From Ralstonia condita (GTDB taxonomy: Bacteria > Pseudomonadota > Gammaproteobacteria > Burkholderiales > Burkholderiaceae), in contig NZ_CATYWO010000002.1 in assembly GCF_958405655.1 (NCBI RefSeq), positions 1 through 64,000 on the forward strand: a DNA stretch of 64,000 nt, written 5' to 3'. Below are positions 34,753-44,380 of the stretch, one piece after another; position 1 is the stretch's first letter; each line of letters starts with the position of its first letter. The notes beneath the pieces were generated by a model that ran no database searches, was not told the origin of the DNA, and saw nothing but the letters and a program-made list of their open reading frames with translations. A program made the position numbers and the translations under genes.

Positions 34753-36279
34753 TCACGACTCCTGCCGGATGGGAATCGTCCGACCACCCTTGCGGGAACT
34801 GAACAGGCCGGCTTCCGAGGTACCACCGGAGCAACCGTTGCCGAAGGAAAAACCGCACGATGACCGCAAGTCGAAGGCGTCTTCGGCATATTCTCGGTGC
34901 GTGGTCGGGATGACGAAACGGTCTTCGTAGTTCGCGATCGCCAGATAGCGATACATGTCTTCGACCTGGGCCACGGTGAGCCCCGCCTGCATCAGCACGC
35001 CGGGCGCTTCGACCTGGTCAACATGCCGTGCCCGCATGAAGGCCCGCATGGCAAGCATGCGTTCGAGCGCGAGCTTGACAGGCGCTTCGTTGCCCGCCGT
35101 CAGCAGATTGGCCAGATAGCGCAGCGGAATGCGCAGCGACTCGACATCCGGCAGACAGCCGTTCATGCCGAGTTCACCGCTATTGGCGGCTGCGTTGATC
35201 GGCGAGAGCGGCGGCACGTACCAGACCATCGGCAGCGTACGGTACTCAGGGTGCAGCGGGAAGGCGATCTTCCAGTCGATCGCCATCTTGTAGACGGGTG
35301 AGCGCTGCGCACTCTCGATCCATGCGGCCGGGACGCCATCGCGCGCAGCCTGCGCAATGACCTGCGGGTCGTGCGGATCGAGGAATAACGACAATTGCGA
35401 CGCGTAGAGATCGGACTCATTCTCGGCGCTGGCGGCCTCGCTGATACGGTCTGCGTCATAGAGCACGACGCCAAGGTAGCGGATGCGCCCCACGCAGGTT
35501 TCCGAGCAGACCGTAGGCTGTCCGGCTTCGATGCGGGGATAGCAGAAGATGCACTTCTCCGCTTTCCCGCTCTTCCAGTTGAAGTAGATCTTCTTGTACG
35601 GGCAGCCCGACACGCACATGCGCCAGCCCCGGCACTTGTCCTGATCGACCAGGACGATACCGTCCTCCTCGCGCTTGTAGATCGAGCCGGACGGACATGC
35701 AGCCACACAGGCCGGGTTCAGGCAGTGCTCGCACAGCCGCGGCAGGTACATCATGAAGGTGTTCTCGAACTGCCCGTAGATGTCCTTCTGCACGTTTTCG
35801 AAGTTGTAATCCTTCGCGCGCTTGTCGAACTCGCCGCCCAGGATTTCCTCCCAGTTCGGACCCCATTCGATCTTCTCCAGACGCTCGCCGCTGATGAGGG
35901 AGCGTGGCCGCGCGACGGGCATGGCAGCCGAATCGCCCGCGGTCTGGAGGTGCGCGTAATCAAAGGTGAAGGGCTCGTAGTAATCGTCGATTTCGGGCAG
36001 ATGCGGGTTCGCGAAAATCTGCGCCAGCACCCGCCATTTACCACCGAGCTTCGGTTGCAGCTTGCCGTCGGCCTTGCGTATCCAGCCGCCCCGCCACCGC
36101 TCCTGGTTCTCCCAGTCCTTCGGATAGCCGATGCCGGGCTTCGTCTCCACGTTGTTGAACCACGCGTACTCCATCCCTTCACGGGTGGTCCAAACGTTCT
36201 TGCAGGTGACGGAGCAGGTATGGCAGCCGATACATTTATCCAGATTCAACACCATCGCAATCTGTGCACGGACTTTCAT
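34753..36279 (-). CDS. narH: Respiratory nitrate reductase beta subunit NarH
   Basis: The 508-residue protein has four cysteine groups for Fe-S clusters: CIGCHTCSVTCKNVW, CEHCLNPACVAACP, CRGWRMCVSGCP and CIFCYPRIEAGQPTVC. Trp in place of Cys in CRGWRMC marks the [3Fe-4S] cluster of NarH. It transfers electrons from NarI to NarG. Its start overlaps the narG stop by 4 bp. Confidence 0.97.
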   Translation of the reverse strand: MKVRAQIAMVLNLDKCIGCHTCSVTCKNVWTTREGMEYAWFNNVETKPGIGYPKDWENQERWRGGWIRKADGKLQPKLGGKWRVLAQIFANPHLPEIDDYYEPFTFDYAHLQTAGDSAAMPVARPRSLISGERLEKIEWGPNWEEILGGEFDKRAKDYNFENVQKDIYGQFENTFMMYLPRLCEHCLNPACVAACPSGSIYKREEDGIVLVDQDKCRGWRMCVSGCPYKKIYFNWKSGKAEKCIFCYPRIEAGQPTVCSETCVGRIRYLGVVLYDADRISEAASAENESDLYASQLSLFLDPHDPQVIAQAARDGVPAAWIESAQRSPVYKMAIDWKIAFPLHPEYRTLPMVWYVPPLSPINAAANSGELGMNGCLPDVESLRIPLRYLANLLTAGNEAPVKLALERMLAMRAFMRARHVDQVEAPGVLMQAGLTVAQVEDMYRYLAIANYEDRFVIPTTHREYAEDAFDLRSSCGFSFGNGCSGGTSEAGLFSSRKGGRTIPIRQES

Positions 36280-39200
36280 GGGCGCGCTCCTGCTGCCAGC
36301 TGATTTTCGGTGTTTGCACGTGTCGTCCCGGGCGAGGTGTCATCAAGCCAGTCGACGTGTTTCATCTTGCGGACGATCAGGAATTCGTCCCGGTTCGACC
36401 CGACGGTGCCGTAGTAATTGAACCCGTAAGACAATTGCGCATAGCCGCCGATCATGTGAGTCGGCTTGACGGCGATCCGGGTGACCGAGTTGTGAATGCC
36501 ACCCCGTGTACCGGTAATCTCGGAGCCGGGCGTGTTCACGATCTTCTCTTGTGCGTGGTACATCATCACCATGCCGCGTGGCACGCGCTGGCTCACGACG
36601 GCGCGGGCGCAGAGCGCGCCATTGGCGTTGTAGCACTCGATCCAGTCGTTGTCGGCAATGCCGATCTGCTTGGCGTCGGCTTCCGCGATCCAGACGATCG
36701 GGCCGCCGCGTGACAGGGTCAGCATCAGCAGATTGTCGGTGTAGGTGCTGTGGATGCCCCACTTCTGGTGTGGCGTGATGAAGTTGAGCACCAGCTCCGG
36801 GTTGCCGTTGGATCGTTTGCCCACCATCGCTTCATAACTGCCGGTGTCGATCGGCGGCTTGTACACGCACAGCGACTCTCCGAATGCACGCAGCCACGCG
36901 TGATCCTGGTACAGCTGCTGGCGCCCGCTGATCGTGCGCCACGGAATCAGCTCATGGACGTTGGTGTACCCCGCGTTGTAAGAGACATGCTCCGACTCGA
37001 TGCCACTCCACGTCGGTGAAGAGATGATCTTGCGCGGCTGCGCCTGGATGTCGCGAAAGCGGATCTTCTCGTCGGCGCGCGCATCGGCCAGATGGGCGTG
37101 GGCGATTCCCGTCATCGCGGACACCGCCTCCCACGCCTTGACCGCGACCGCACCGTTGGTTTCGGGCGCCAGCGACAGGATGACCTCGGCCGCGTCGATC
37201 GCCGTGTCGATGCGCGGCCGCCCACTGGCACAGCCTGCCTCGCTCACGCGATAGTTCAGGTCGCCGAGCAGCGAGACTTCATCCTTCGTATCCCATGCGA
37301 TGCCCTTGCCGCCATTGCCGAGCTTGTCCATCAGCGGCCCGAGCGAAGTGAACTTCCGGTAGGTGTTCGGATAGTCCCGCTCGACGGCAATCACCGCCGG
37401 CATGGTCTTGCCGGGTATCGGTTCGCATTCGCCCAGCTTCCAGTCCAGCACGTCGAACGGCTGCGCCAGTTCCGCCGGTGAATCATGCGCGATCGGCGCC
37501 AGGACCACATCACGCTCGACGCCGAGATGACCGACGCTCAGCTCGGAGAAGCGCTTGGCGATCCCCTTGAAGATTTCCCAGTCGCTCTTGGATTGCCACG
37601 CCGGATCGACGGCGGCCGACAGCGGATGGATGAACGGGTGCATGTCGGACGTGTTCATGTCGTCCTTCTCGTACCACGTGGCGGTTGGCAGCACCACGTC
37701 GGAGTACATGCACGTGGTGGACATGCGGAAATCGAGCGTCACCAGCAGATCGAGCTTGCCCTGCGGTGCCTGCTCATGCCATGTGATGTCTTCCGGACGC
37801 TTGCCGCCGTTCTTGGCCACCTCCTCGCCCTGCACGCCGTGCACTGCGCCAAGCAGGTGCTTGAGGAAATATTCATGCCCCTTGCCTGACGAGCCCAGCA
37901 GATTCGAACGCCAGACAAACATGTTCCGGGGAAAGTTCGCTGGGTTGTCCGGGTCTTCGCAAGCCATGCGCAGTTCACCCGAGGCCAGGCCGCGGGCTAC
38001 CGAGGCTGGGGCATCCGCTCCACTGGCGAGGCCGCGGCCGACATCCAGCGGGTTCGCTGTCAGTTGCGGCGCGGAAGGCAGCCAGCCCATGCGCTCGGCA
38101 CGCACGTTGTAATCGATGGGCGCGCCGTGAAAACGTGCCTTGTCGGCCAGGGGCGACAGCAACTCCGTCGGATCCATCGGGTCGTACCGCCACTGGTCGG
38201 TGTGCGCATAGAAGAAGGACGTACCGTTCATGTGGCGCGGCGGCCGATGCCAATCCAATGCAAACGCCAGTGCGGTCCACCCTGTCTGCGGCCGCAGCTT
38301 CTCCTGCCCCACATAGTGCGACCAGCCGCCACCCGACTTGCCGATGCAACCGCACATGATCAGCATGTTCATGATCGCGCGGTACGACATGTCCATGTGG
38401 AACCAGTGGTTGATCCCGGCGCCGATGATGACCATCGACTTGCCCTGCGTCTTGTGGGCATTCTCGGCAAACTGCCGCGCGACCGAGATCACGTCGGCGC
38501 GCTTCACGCCGGTGATGGCCTCCTGCCATGCCGGCGTATAGGGCACATCATCGTCATAGCTGTGGGCGATATCTTGTCCGCCCAACCCCTGGTCCAGGCC
38601 GTAGTTGGCGATGAACAGGTCGTACACCGTCACGGCCAGCATCTCGCCATCGCGCGTCTTCAGGCGCCGTGCACCAAGCGAGCGGGACAATTCCGGCGCG
38701 TGGTCGGTGTGGTTGAAGTGCGGATGGGTGCGATTGCCGAAATACGGAAACAGCACGTCGACGACTTCGTCATGCCCCTTCACCAGCGACAGCTGCGGAA
38801 CGATGGCGTCACCCGACGAGGTTTCGGACTTGAGATTCCATTTGCCCTTGTCTTCTCCCTCCTTCTGGCCCCAGCGGAACCCCACCGATCCAACCGGCAC
38901 GACGACCTTGCCCGATGGCTCGTCGATCATCACCGTCTTCCATTCGGGGTTGTTCGCCTCACCCATGGCGCCTTCGAAATCCGACGCACGGACCAGCCGG
39001 TCGGGCACATATCTGTCGCCCCGCTTCACGAGGCGCACGAGACATGGCATGTCGGTGAAGCGGCGGCAGTAGTCGATGAAGTAGTCGCTCTTGCCCGCCA
39101 AGTGAAACTCCTTGAGGATCACGTGGCCCATGGCAAGGGCCAGCGCCGCGTCGGTGCCTTGCTTGGGGTGCAGCCAGATGTCGCCGAACTTCGCGCCTTC

Positions 39201-40055
39201 GGCGTAATCGGGAAACACGGAGACAATCTTCGTGCCCTTGTAGCGGGCCTCCACCATGAAATGCGCGTCGGGTGTACGCGTCTGCGGCACGTTGGAACCC
39301 CACAGCATGATGAACGTGGAGTTGTACCAGTCTGCCGATTCGGGCACGTCGGTCTGCTCGCCCCAGGTTTGCGGCGAGGCGGGCGGCAGATCGCAGTACC
39401 AGTCGTAGAAGCTCAGGCACACGCCACCGATCAGCGACAGATAACGCGAGCCGGCGGCGTACGACACCATCGACATGGCCGGGATGGGCGAGAACCCGAT
39501 CACGCGGTCGGGCCCGTACCTGCGGATGGTATGGACGTTGGCGGCCGCGACGATCTCATTGACTTCGTCCCACGTCGAGCGAACGAAGCCGCCAAGGCCC
39601 CGCCGAGCTTGATAGCCGCGACGCGCGGCGTCGTCTTCGACGATCGATTGCCAGGCGCGCACCGGGTCCATCGTCGTGCGGCGCTCACGCCAGAGCTTGA
39701 CGAGCGCGCTCCGGACCATGGGATATTTCAGGCGGTTTGCGCTGTACAGATACCAGGAGTAAGACGCCCCGCGCGAACATCCGCGCGGTTCATGGTTGGG
39801 CATATCGGGGCGCGTGCGTGGGTAGTCCGTCTGCTGGGTTTCCCACGTGACGATGCCGCCCTTGACGTAGATCTTCCATGAGCACGACCCGGTGCAGTTG
39901 ACGCCGTGCGTGGACCGAACGACCTTGTCATGCTGCCATCGCTGACGATATGCGTCTTCCCATTTGCGATCCTCGGCTGTGACAGCTCCGTGTCCGTCAG
40001 AGAATTCCGGTCGATCGGAGACAAAGAAACGAAGCCTGTCAACGAAATGACTCAT
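36276..40055 (-). CDS. narG: Respiratory nitrate reductase alpha subunit NarG
   Basis: The 1259-residue catalytic subunit starts MSHFVDRLRFFVSD with AAGGAAGGGG upstream. THGVNCTGSCSWKIYVKGG holds the His-Cys ligands of the FS0 cluster, and YPRTRPDMPNHEPRGC follows; the molybdopterin domain spans the rest, ending with the DMSO-reductase-type C-terminal domain. It reduces nitrate to nitrite facing the cytoplasm. It is the first gene of narGHJI-ppi-narK. Confidence 0.97.
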   Translation of the reverse strand: MSHFVDRLRFFVSDRPEFSDGHGAVTAEDRKWEDAYRQRWQHDKVVRSTHGVNCTGSCSWKIYVKGGIVTWETQQTDYPRTRPDMPNHEPRGCSRGASYSWYLYSANRLKYPMVRSALVKLWRERRTTMDPVRAWQSIVEDDAARRGYQARRGLGGFVRSTWDEVNEIVAAANVHTIRRYGPDRVIGFSPIPAMSMVSYAAGSRYLSLIGGVCLSFYDWYCDLPPASPQTWGEQTDVPESADWYNSTFIMLWGSNVPQTRTPDAHFMVEARYKGTKIVSVFPDYAEGAKFGDIWLHPKQGTDAALALAMGHVILKEFHLAGKSDYFIDYCRRFTDMPCLVRLVKRGDRYVPDRLVRASDFEGAMGEANNPEWKTVMIDEPSGKVVVPVGSVGFRWGQKEGEDKGKWNLKSETSSGDAIVPQLSLVKGHDEVVDVLFPYFGNRTHPHFNHTDHAPELSRSLGARRLKTRDGEMLAVTVYDLFIANYGLDQGLGGQDIAHSYDDDVPYTPAWQEAITGVKRADVISVARQFAENAHKTQGKSMVIIGAGINHWFHMDMSYRAIMNMLIMCGCIGKSGGGWSHYVGQEKLRPQTGWTALAFALDWHRPPRHMNGTSFFYAHTDQWRYDPMDPTELLSPLADKARFHGAPIDYNVRAERMGWLPSAPQLTANPLDVGRGLASGADAPASVARGLASGELRMACEDPDNPANFPRNMFVWRSNLLGSSGKGHEYFLKHLLGAVHGVQGEEVAKNGGKRPEDITWHEQAPQGKLDLLVTLDFRMSTTCMYSDVVLPTATWYEKDDMNTSDMHPFIHPLSAAVDPAWQSKSDWEIFKGIAKRFSELSVGHLGVERDVVLAPIAHDSPAELAQPFDVLDWKLGECEPIPGKTMPAVIAVERDYPNTYRKFTSLGPLMDKLGNGGKGIAWDTKDEVSLLGDLNYRVSEAGCASGRPRIDTAIDAAEVILSLAPETNGAVAVKAWEAVSAMTGIAHAHLADARADEKIRFRDIQAQPRKIISSPTWSGIESEHVSYNAGYTNVHELIPWRTISGRQQLYQDHAWLRAFGESLCVYKPPIDTGSYEAMVGKRSNGNPELVLNFITPHQKWGIHSTYTDNLLMLTLSRGGPIVWIAEADAKQIGIADNDWIECYNANGALCARAVVSQRVPRGMVMMYHAQEKIVNTPGSEITGTRGGIHNSVTRIAVKPTHMIGGYAQLSYGFNYYGTVGSNRDEFLIVRKMKHVDWLDDTSPGTTRANTENQLAAGARP

Positions 40056-40484
40056 GGACGCCCCTTCCTTGTTTGCTTTGGCAATGCGAAACCATTAAAG
40101 GAAGAGATTTGGCGGAAGTAAACTCTGACCAACTTCGGCGAGCGCATTCCCGCCCGCCATCAGGGCGTCCTTGTGCATCGCAAAAGCGTGTCAGGTGGGC
40201 GCCTGCAGGCCGCAGGCACGGCGCTTGATCATGCGTGCCGGCAAGCGTGCCGTTGATTCGTGGGAGCGTGAGACACCGCGCCTGGCGCAGTGAAGTGGTG
40301 TGCGCGTGCTGCGGTGCAAGCGCGGCACGCGCGAGCGGATCAGGTCAGGCGCGTATGAACCACCGCGCGGCGCAACGTCTTGTCCTGATCCAGCACGGCA
40401 ATAGTCAGGCCCTATCGAGAATGGCAGGCCTTGAGTGTCCGGCGGCCATCTGGCAATGGTGCCCGCCGAGTTCAATGGACAAAC
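40056..40484. promoter_or_regulatory. 429-bp region upstream of narG
   Basis: It should hold the narG promoter, read leftward. I find no good TTGAT-N4-ATCAA FNR site; TTTAAT near 40096 (minus strand) is a possible -10 element. Short open frames on both strands do not look like genes. Control by a nitrate two-component system or another FNR-type site with a divergent sequence is possible. Confidence 0.4.
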
Positions 40485-41012
40485 TCACTTTGCTGGAGGT
40501 TGTTCACGCCAATATTGCTGGTGCCACATCATGTTGTTCATCATCTGGTCCTGCATGTTGACGTATTGATCCATCATGTACTGGCGCTGACGAAGCTGCT
40601 CGGGCGTGAGGTTTCGATAGTAGCCACCCATCCGCGACCAGCCTCCGCCATAGCCAGGGCCACCCATCATTCCGCCGCCCATCATGCCCCTGCCCATCCG
40701 GCCTGGCCCCATCATGCCCGGGCCCCAGAGGGCATGCATCGCGGCCATCGTATTGCGCATGGTGGCCCAGTGCTGGTCGAGAAGCTGCTGCCGCTGCTGC
40801 GGATCTTGCGTCTGGCGAATCTTGTCCATCTGCTCCTGCATCGTCTTCATCTGCTCCTGGACCTGAGCAAGCTGCTTGTCGAATTCGGCGGTGTCCTGCG
40901 CTGGCGCGGCAGCGGTTTTCGCCGACTGGGTGGACTGCGCCGCAACACTCAGGGGCAGACATTGCGTGGCAACTGCGAAGCCGATCGCAATGGCGGGGAG
41001 GAGCTTGTTCAT
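40485..41012 (-). CDS. Methionine/glycine-rich periplasmic protein, possibly metal-binding
   Basis: Starting at ATG 41012 (MNKLLPAIAIGFAVATQCLP), the 175-residue product has a signal peptide with cleavage near VAA-QS. A helical, Gln-rich segment (QVQEQMKTMQEQMDKIRQTQ) suggests coiled coil, followed by a Met/Gly-rich region of repeated GMMG units and a Met/Gln C-terminus with MHQQYW. Met-rich periplasmic proteins often bind copper, so a copper or metal-handling role is possible. A near-perfect FNR box lies upstream, and the nar operon follows on the same strand. Confidence 0.75.
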   Translation of the reverse strand: MNKLLPAIAIGFAVATQCLPLSVAAQSTQSAKTAAAPAQDTAEFDKQLAQVQEQMKTMQEQMDKIRQTQDPQQRQQLLDQHWATMRNTMAAMHALWGPGMMGPGRMGRGMMGGGMMGGPGYGGGWSRMGGYYRNLTPEQLRQRQYMMDQYVNMQDQMMNNMMWHQQYWREQPPAK

Positions 41013-41311
41013 GGCATGCGCTCGAAAGAGAGAATGAAGAGATTGCCGGACAGAACGTTTTCTGACCGACACCTCCATCTTTGTCGCTGCGTTTTCCTGC
41101 GTGTTGATCTACATCAGGCGGTGCGGAGACCTGGCCCGCCATTGGCCTGACGGGGTACGAGCGCATCATCAACAGGGGGTGTTGGATGCCTGGGCAATTG
41201 TCATTGCAAGCATGGCTATCGTGTCCCTGAGGGGCGGGCGCATCCCCCACCTGGGGGATGGTTCGGCGGCCGATGCCGATGGGTGCGGTCGCCCTGTGGT
41301 GGCGAGACGCG
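41013..41311. promoter_or_regulatory. 299-bp gap upstream of the Met-rich gene
   Basis: Apart from the FNR/ANR-type box at 41104-41117, I see no coding sequence here; open frames on the plus strand run into ftsK antisense and are not protein-like. It also contains the region just after the ftsK stop, where no clear terminator is visible. Confidence 0.5.
41104..41117 (-). promoter_or_regulatory. FNR/ANR-type binding site upstream of the Met-rich protein gene
   Basis: TTGATCTACATCAG (read on the plus strand) matches TTGAT-N4-ATCAA at nine of ten defined positions. Read leftward, its centre is 31 bp from the possible -10 element AAAGAT (41082-41077), the spacing expected for class II FNR activation at -41.5. 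This predicts oxygen-limited expression of the Met-rich gene at 41012. Confidence 0.7.
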
Positions 41312-44053
41312 TCACTCCGCGCCGCCCGGGGCCAACACCTCTCGCTGGCCATTTCGGCCCATTGGCGACACCAGCCCCGCAGCTTCCATCTGCTCAATCA
41401 ATCGCGCCGCGCGGTTGTAGCCGATACGCAGTTGCCGCTGCACAGAAGAAATCGACGCACGGCGCGTGTTGAGTACGAACGCGGCCGCTTCGTCGTAGAG
41501 CGGATCGGCTTCCGCATCGCCACTCTCTGCGCCAAACAGGTCACCGCTCGTGGCCGCTTCTCCGGGGTCACCGGCGAGGATCGCTTCGTCATACTCGGGT
41601 TCGCCGAACTGCTTCCAGTGTTCGACCACGCGGTGCACTTCTTCATCGGCAACGAACGCGCCGTGCACGCGCTGCGGATATCCCGTGCCCGGCGGCAGGA
41701 ACAGCATGTCGCCCTGGCCAAGCAGCGATTCGGCGCCCATCTGATCGAGAATCGTGCGCGAGTCGATCTTGGATGACACCTGGAATGCCACGCGCGTGGG
41801 AATGTTCGCCTTGATGAGGCCGGTGATGACGTCCACCGACGGCCGTTGCGTCGCCAGGATCAGGTGGATGCCGGCGGCACGCGCCTTCTGCGCGAGGCGC
41901 GCGATCAGCTCTTCGATCTTCTTGCCGGCCACCATCATCAGGTCGGCCAGTTCGTCGATCACGACGACGATCAACGGCAGCGTGGACAGCGGCTCCGGCG
42001 CATCCGGCGTCAGCGAGAACGGGTTCGGCACCTTGCGGCCGGCCTGCTCCGCCGCGCGGATCTTCTGGTTGTAGCCGGCCAGGTTGCGCACGCCCAGGGC
42101 TGACATGAGCCGATAGCGCTTTTCCATCTCGCCCACGCACCAGTTGAGCGCGTGCGCGGCCTGCTTCATGTCGGTCACGACCGGCGCCAGCAGATGCGGA
42201 ATGCCCTCGTACACCGAGAGTTCCAGCATCTTCGGGTCGATCATGATCATGCGCACGTCTTCCGGCGTGGCCTTGTACAGCATCGACAGGATCATGGCAT
42301 TGACTGCCACCGACTTGCCCGAGCCGGTCGTGCCCGCCACCAGCAGGTGCGGCGCGCGCGCGAGATCGGTCACCACGGGGTTGCCTGTGATGTCCTTGCC
42401 CATGGCCAGCACCAGATGCGATCCGTGCGATCGGAAGTCCGCCGCGTTCACCACTTCGGAAAGGCGGATCATCTCGCGCTTCGCGTTCGGCAGCTCCAGG
42501 CCCATGCAGGTCTTGCCGGGAATCGTCTCGACTACGCGGATCGACGTCACGCCCAGGGCGCGGGCCAGATCCTTCATCAGGCCCACGACCTGTGCGCCGC
42601 GCACGCCGATGGCCGGATCGACCTCGAAACGCGTGATGACCGGCCCCGCCGACGCGCCGACGACCGTCACGGGCACCTTGAATTCAGCCAGGCGCTGCGC
42701 GATCAATTGACCGGTTTCCTCCAGATGTTCCGTCGAGACGGTTGCCCCGTTGACCGACGCGGCCGTCAGCAGCGCAGGGCTGGGCAGCCGGTAATCGACG
42801 TGGCGCGGCGCCGCTGGGGACGAGGCGGCCGCGGGCGCCGCCACGGTGTTCGACGGAGCCGCTGCGCGGCTGATGACCGCGCCCACCACAGCCGGCAGCA
42901 CGATGCGAGGCTTGGTGGCCGGTAAGGCCTCCGGCAAGGGACCAACCTGCGCGGGCTGGCTTGCACGTTCGGCAACATGGGCTTCCGGCGTGTGCACCGG
43001 TGGTCCCGGAGGCGCCGAAGCCGTCGCGTCGGTGTCCAGTTGCGGCGGGGGCGATGACGCGCCAGACGTCACCAGCCCGCGCAACTCGGCAAGCAGTGCT
43101 TCAGCCTCATGGCGGACGGCTTCCAGGTCGACCGGCGAGGGTGCGGCCGCGACCGATTGCGCTTCAGCAGGGGCTGCCAGCGAAGGCTCTGCCGCGGCCC
43201 CGCTCATCGCTTCGTGCACCGGTGATGCATCTGTCGAAGCCGCCACGGGCGTCGACGGGGCCTGCGTGCGCAGTCCGAGTTGCGGCTGGTGAAACGGACT
43301 GCTGACGATCGTGGCGCGCGGCTTGGGGCGTGCAGGCGCGGGAGCAGGTGCCGATGGCGGCAGCGGCGCCGGCTTGGGCCTGGCACTCGCCGTTTTCGTG
43401 GTGCCGGCGGCGGGGTCTGCAGGCGCGGCCTTCTGCCGATCCAGCAACGGCCAGATCTCGCCCGGCTGCGGCGGCGATGGCCGCGTGCGCGGGGGCGGTT
43501 GCCATGCCGGCTGGCGGCGCGCCGAAACTGCCTCGATACCGCGATGGCGCGCCGTCTGCGGCGCAGCGCCAGGAGTGCCGGTCCAACGCATCTCTCCGAC
43601 ACCGCCCAGACCGAGCGCCGTCGGTTTGAGCGCCTCATCGCGCGGCTCGTCATGCCTTGCCGCCGGCGCGTCGGCGGATGCATCCTCCGAAGCGCGCCCA
43701 CGTGTCAGCACCTGCCGCCAGGTGCGGCCAAATACCATCGGCGCCACCCATACCAGCACACCGAGCATCACGAGAAAAGCGCCTGTCCAGCCCAGCATGC
43801 GGGACAACAGCGACGACAGGGCATGCCCCGCTGCGCCACCTGCCTTGTCCTGCGGATCGCCGCCGGAGGTCAGTGCTTCAAGTGCAGCGCTGGCGCACAG
43901 CGCGACAACCGTCACCAGCCAGAGCCTGACGGTGCCGCGCCCGGTCAGGAAATCGCGCTCCCCCGCCAGCGCGCGTGTTGCGTACCGCCACGCCAGCGGC
44001 AGCAGCCACACGGTAGAAATGCCAAACCAGCCGAGCCCCATGTCAAACGCCAT
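41312..44053 (-). CDS. ftsK: FtsK/SpoIIIE family DNA translocase
   Basis: The 913-residue protein has an N-terminal membrane part with about three visible helices, a long Pro/Ala-rich linker (about 130-400), and the motor domain: alpha-beta region from DYRLPSPALL, Walker A VAGTTGSGKSVAVNAM and Walker B VVVIDELADLMM. The C-terminal gamma winged-helix domain (DEAAAFVLNTRRASISSVQRQL) recognises polar KOPS-type DNA sequences. It pumps chromosome termini at the division septum. Typical FtsK has four helices, and no ATG/GTG lies further upstream in frame, so the start may be misplaced or the N-terminus is short. Ralstonia commonly carries two FtsK paralogues. Confidence 0.92.
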   Translation of the reverse strand: MAFDMGLGWFGISTVWLLPLAWRYATRALAGERDFLTGRGTVRLWLVTVVALCASAALEALTSGGDPQDKAGGAAGHALSSLLSRMLGWTGAFLVMLGVLVWVAPMVFGRTWRQVLTRGRASEDASADAPAARHDEPRDEALKPTALGLGGVGEMRWTGTPGAAPQTARHRGIEAVSARRQPAWQPPPRTRPSPPQPGEIWPLLDRQKAAPADPAAGTTKTASARPKPAPLPPSAPAPAPARPKPRATIVSSPFHQPQLGLRTQAPSTPVAASTDASPVHEAMSGAAAEPSLAAPAEAQSVAAAPSPVDLEAVRHEAEALLAELRGLVTSGASSPPPQLDTDATASAPPGPPVHTPEAHVAERASQPAQVGPLPEALPATKPRIVLPAVVGAVISRAAAPSNTVAAPAAASSPAAPRHVDYRLPSPALLTAASVNGATVSTEHLEETGQLIAQRLAEFKVPVTVVGASAGPVITRFEVDPAIGVRGAQVVGLMKDLARALGVTSIRVVETIPGKTCMGLELPNAKREMIRLSEVVNAADFRSHGSHLVLAMGKDITGNPVVTDLARAPHLLVAGTTGSGKSVAVNAMILSMLYKATPEDVRMIMIDPKMLELSVYEGIPHLLAPVVTDMKQAAHALNWCVGEMEKRYRLMSALGVRNLAGYNQKIRAAEQAGRKVPNPFSLTPDAPEPLSTLPLIVVVIDELADLMMVAGKKIEELIARLAQKARAAGIHLILATQRPSVDVITGLIKANIPTRVAFQVSSKIDSRTILDQMGAESLLGQGDMLFLPPGTGYPQRVHGAFVADEEVHRVVEHWKQFGEPEYDEAILAGDPGEAATSGDLFGAESGDAEADPLYDEAAAFVLNTRRASISSVQRQLRIGYNRAARLIEQMEAAGLVSPMGRNGQREVLAPGGAE

Positions 44054-44380
44054 CTGCAGATTCCAGGCCGCGATTGTAGCGGGGCGCGCCAGCGCAATGA
44101 AAAACGCCGGGCGGAAAGTTGCATCGGGATGCGTACATCTGGGGGTGGAAGCGCGATCGCGCGCCCGGGCCGTGTGCTGCGATACGGACTCCGCCTGGCG
44201 TGAGCGTCACCTCGGGTGCGGTTCGTGGCCAGCCTGTCGTGCGCATGCCAGCCGTGCACATCCGACGTTGCCAAGCGCATTCCCCAGCCGCCGACATCCG
44301 GCGCGAGTCACCCCCGGGCGACTCATCGTCAGGCCTCCGACTTGCTTGCGCAATGGAAAACGCAATGCCAAGGAGGCCCC
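44054..44380. promoter_or_regulatory. 327-bp divergent region between ftsK and the glycine-zipper protein gene
   Basis: It carries both divergent promoters. A 12-bp palindrome GCGCGATCGCGC is at 44151-44162. The open frame from 44216 is not protein-like before ATG 44381. No known operator is recognised. Confidence 0.4.

Noticed and set aside
38064..39881. Plus-strand open frame of about 600 codons opposite narG
   Set aside because: This is an antisense shadow of narG with shadow-type composition.
40200..40260. FNR box upstream of narG around TTGATCATGC and TTGATTCG
   Set aside because: Only half-sites match; the second half is not at the required N4 spacing.
40191..40475. Small minus-strand frame (94 codons) between narG and the Met-rich gene
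   Set aside because: No ribosome site, no motif, Arg/Pro-rich shadow-like composition.
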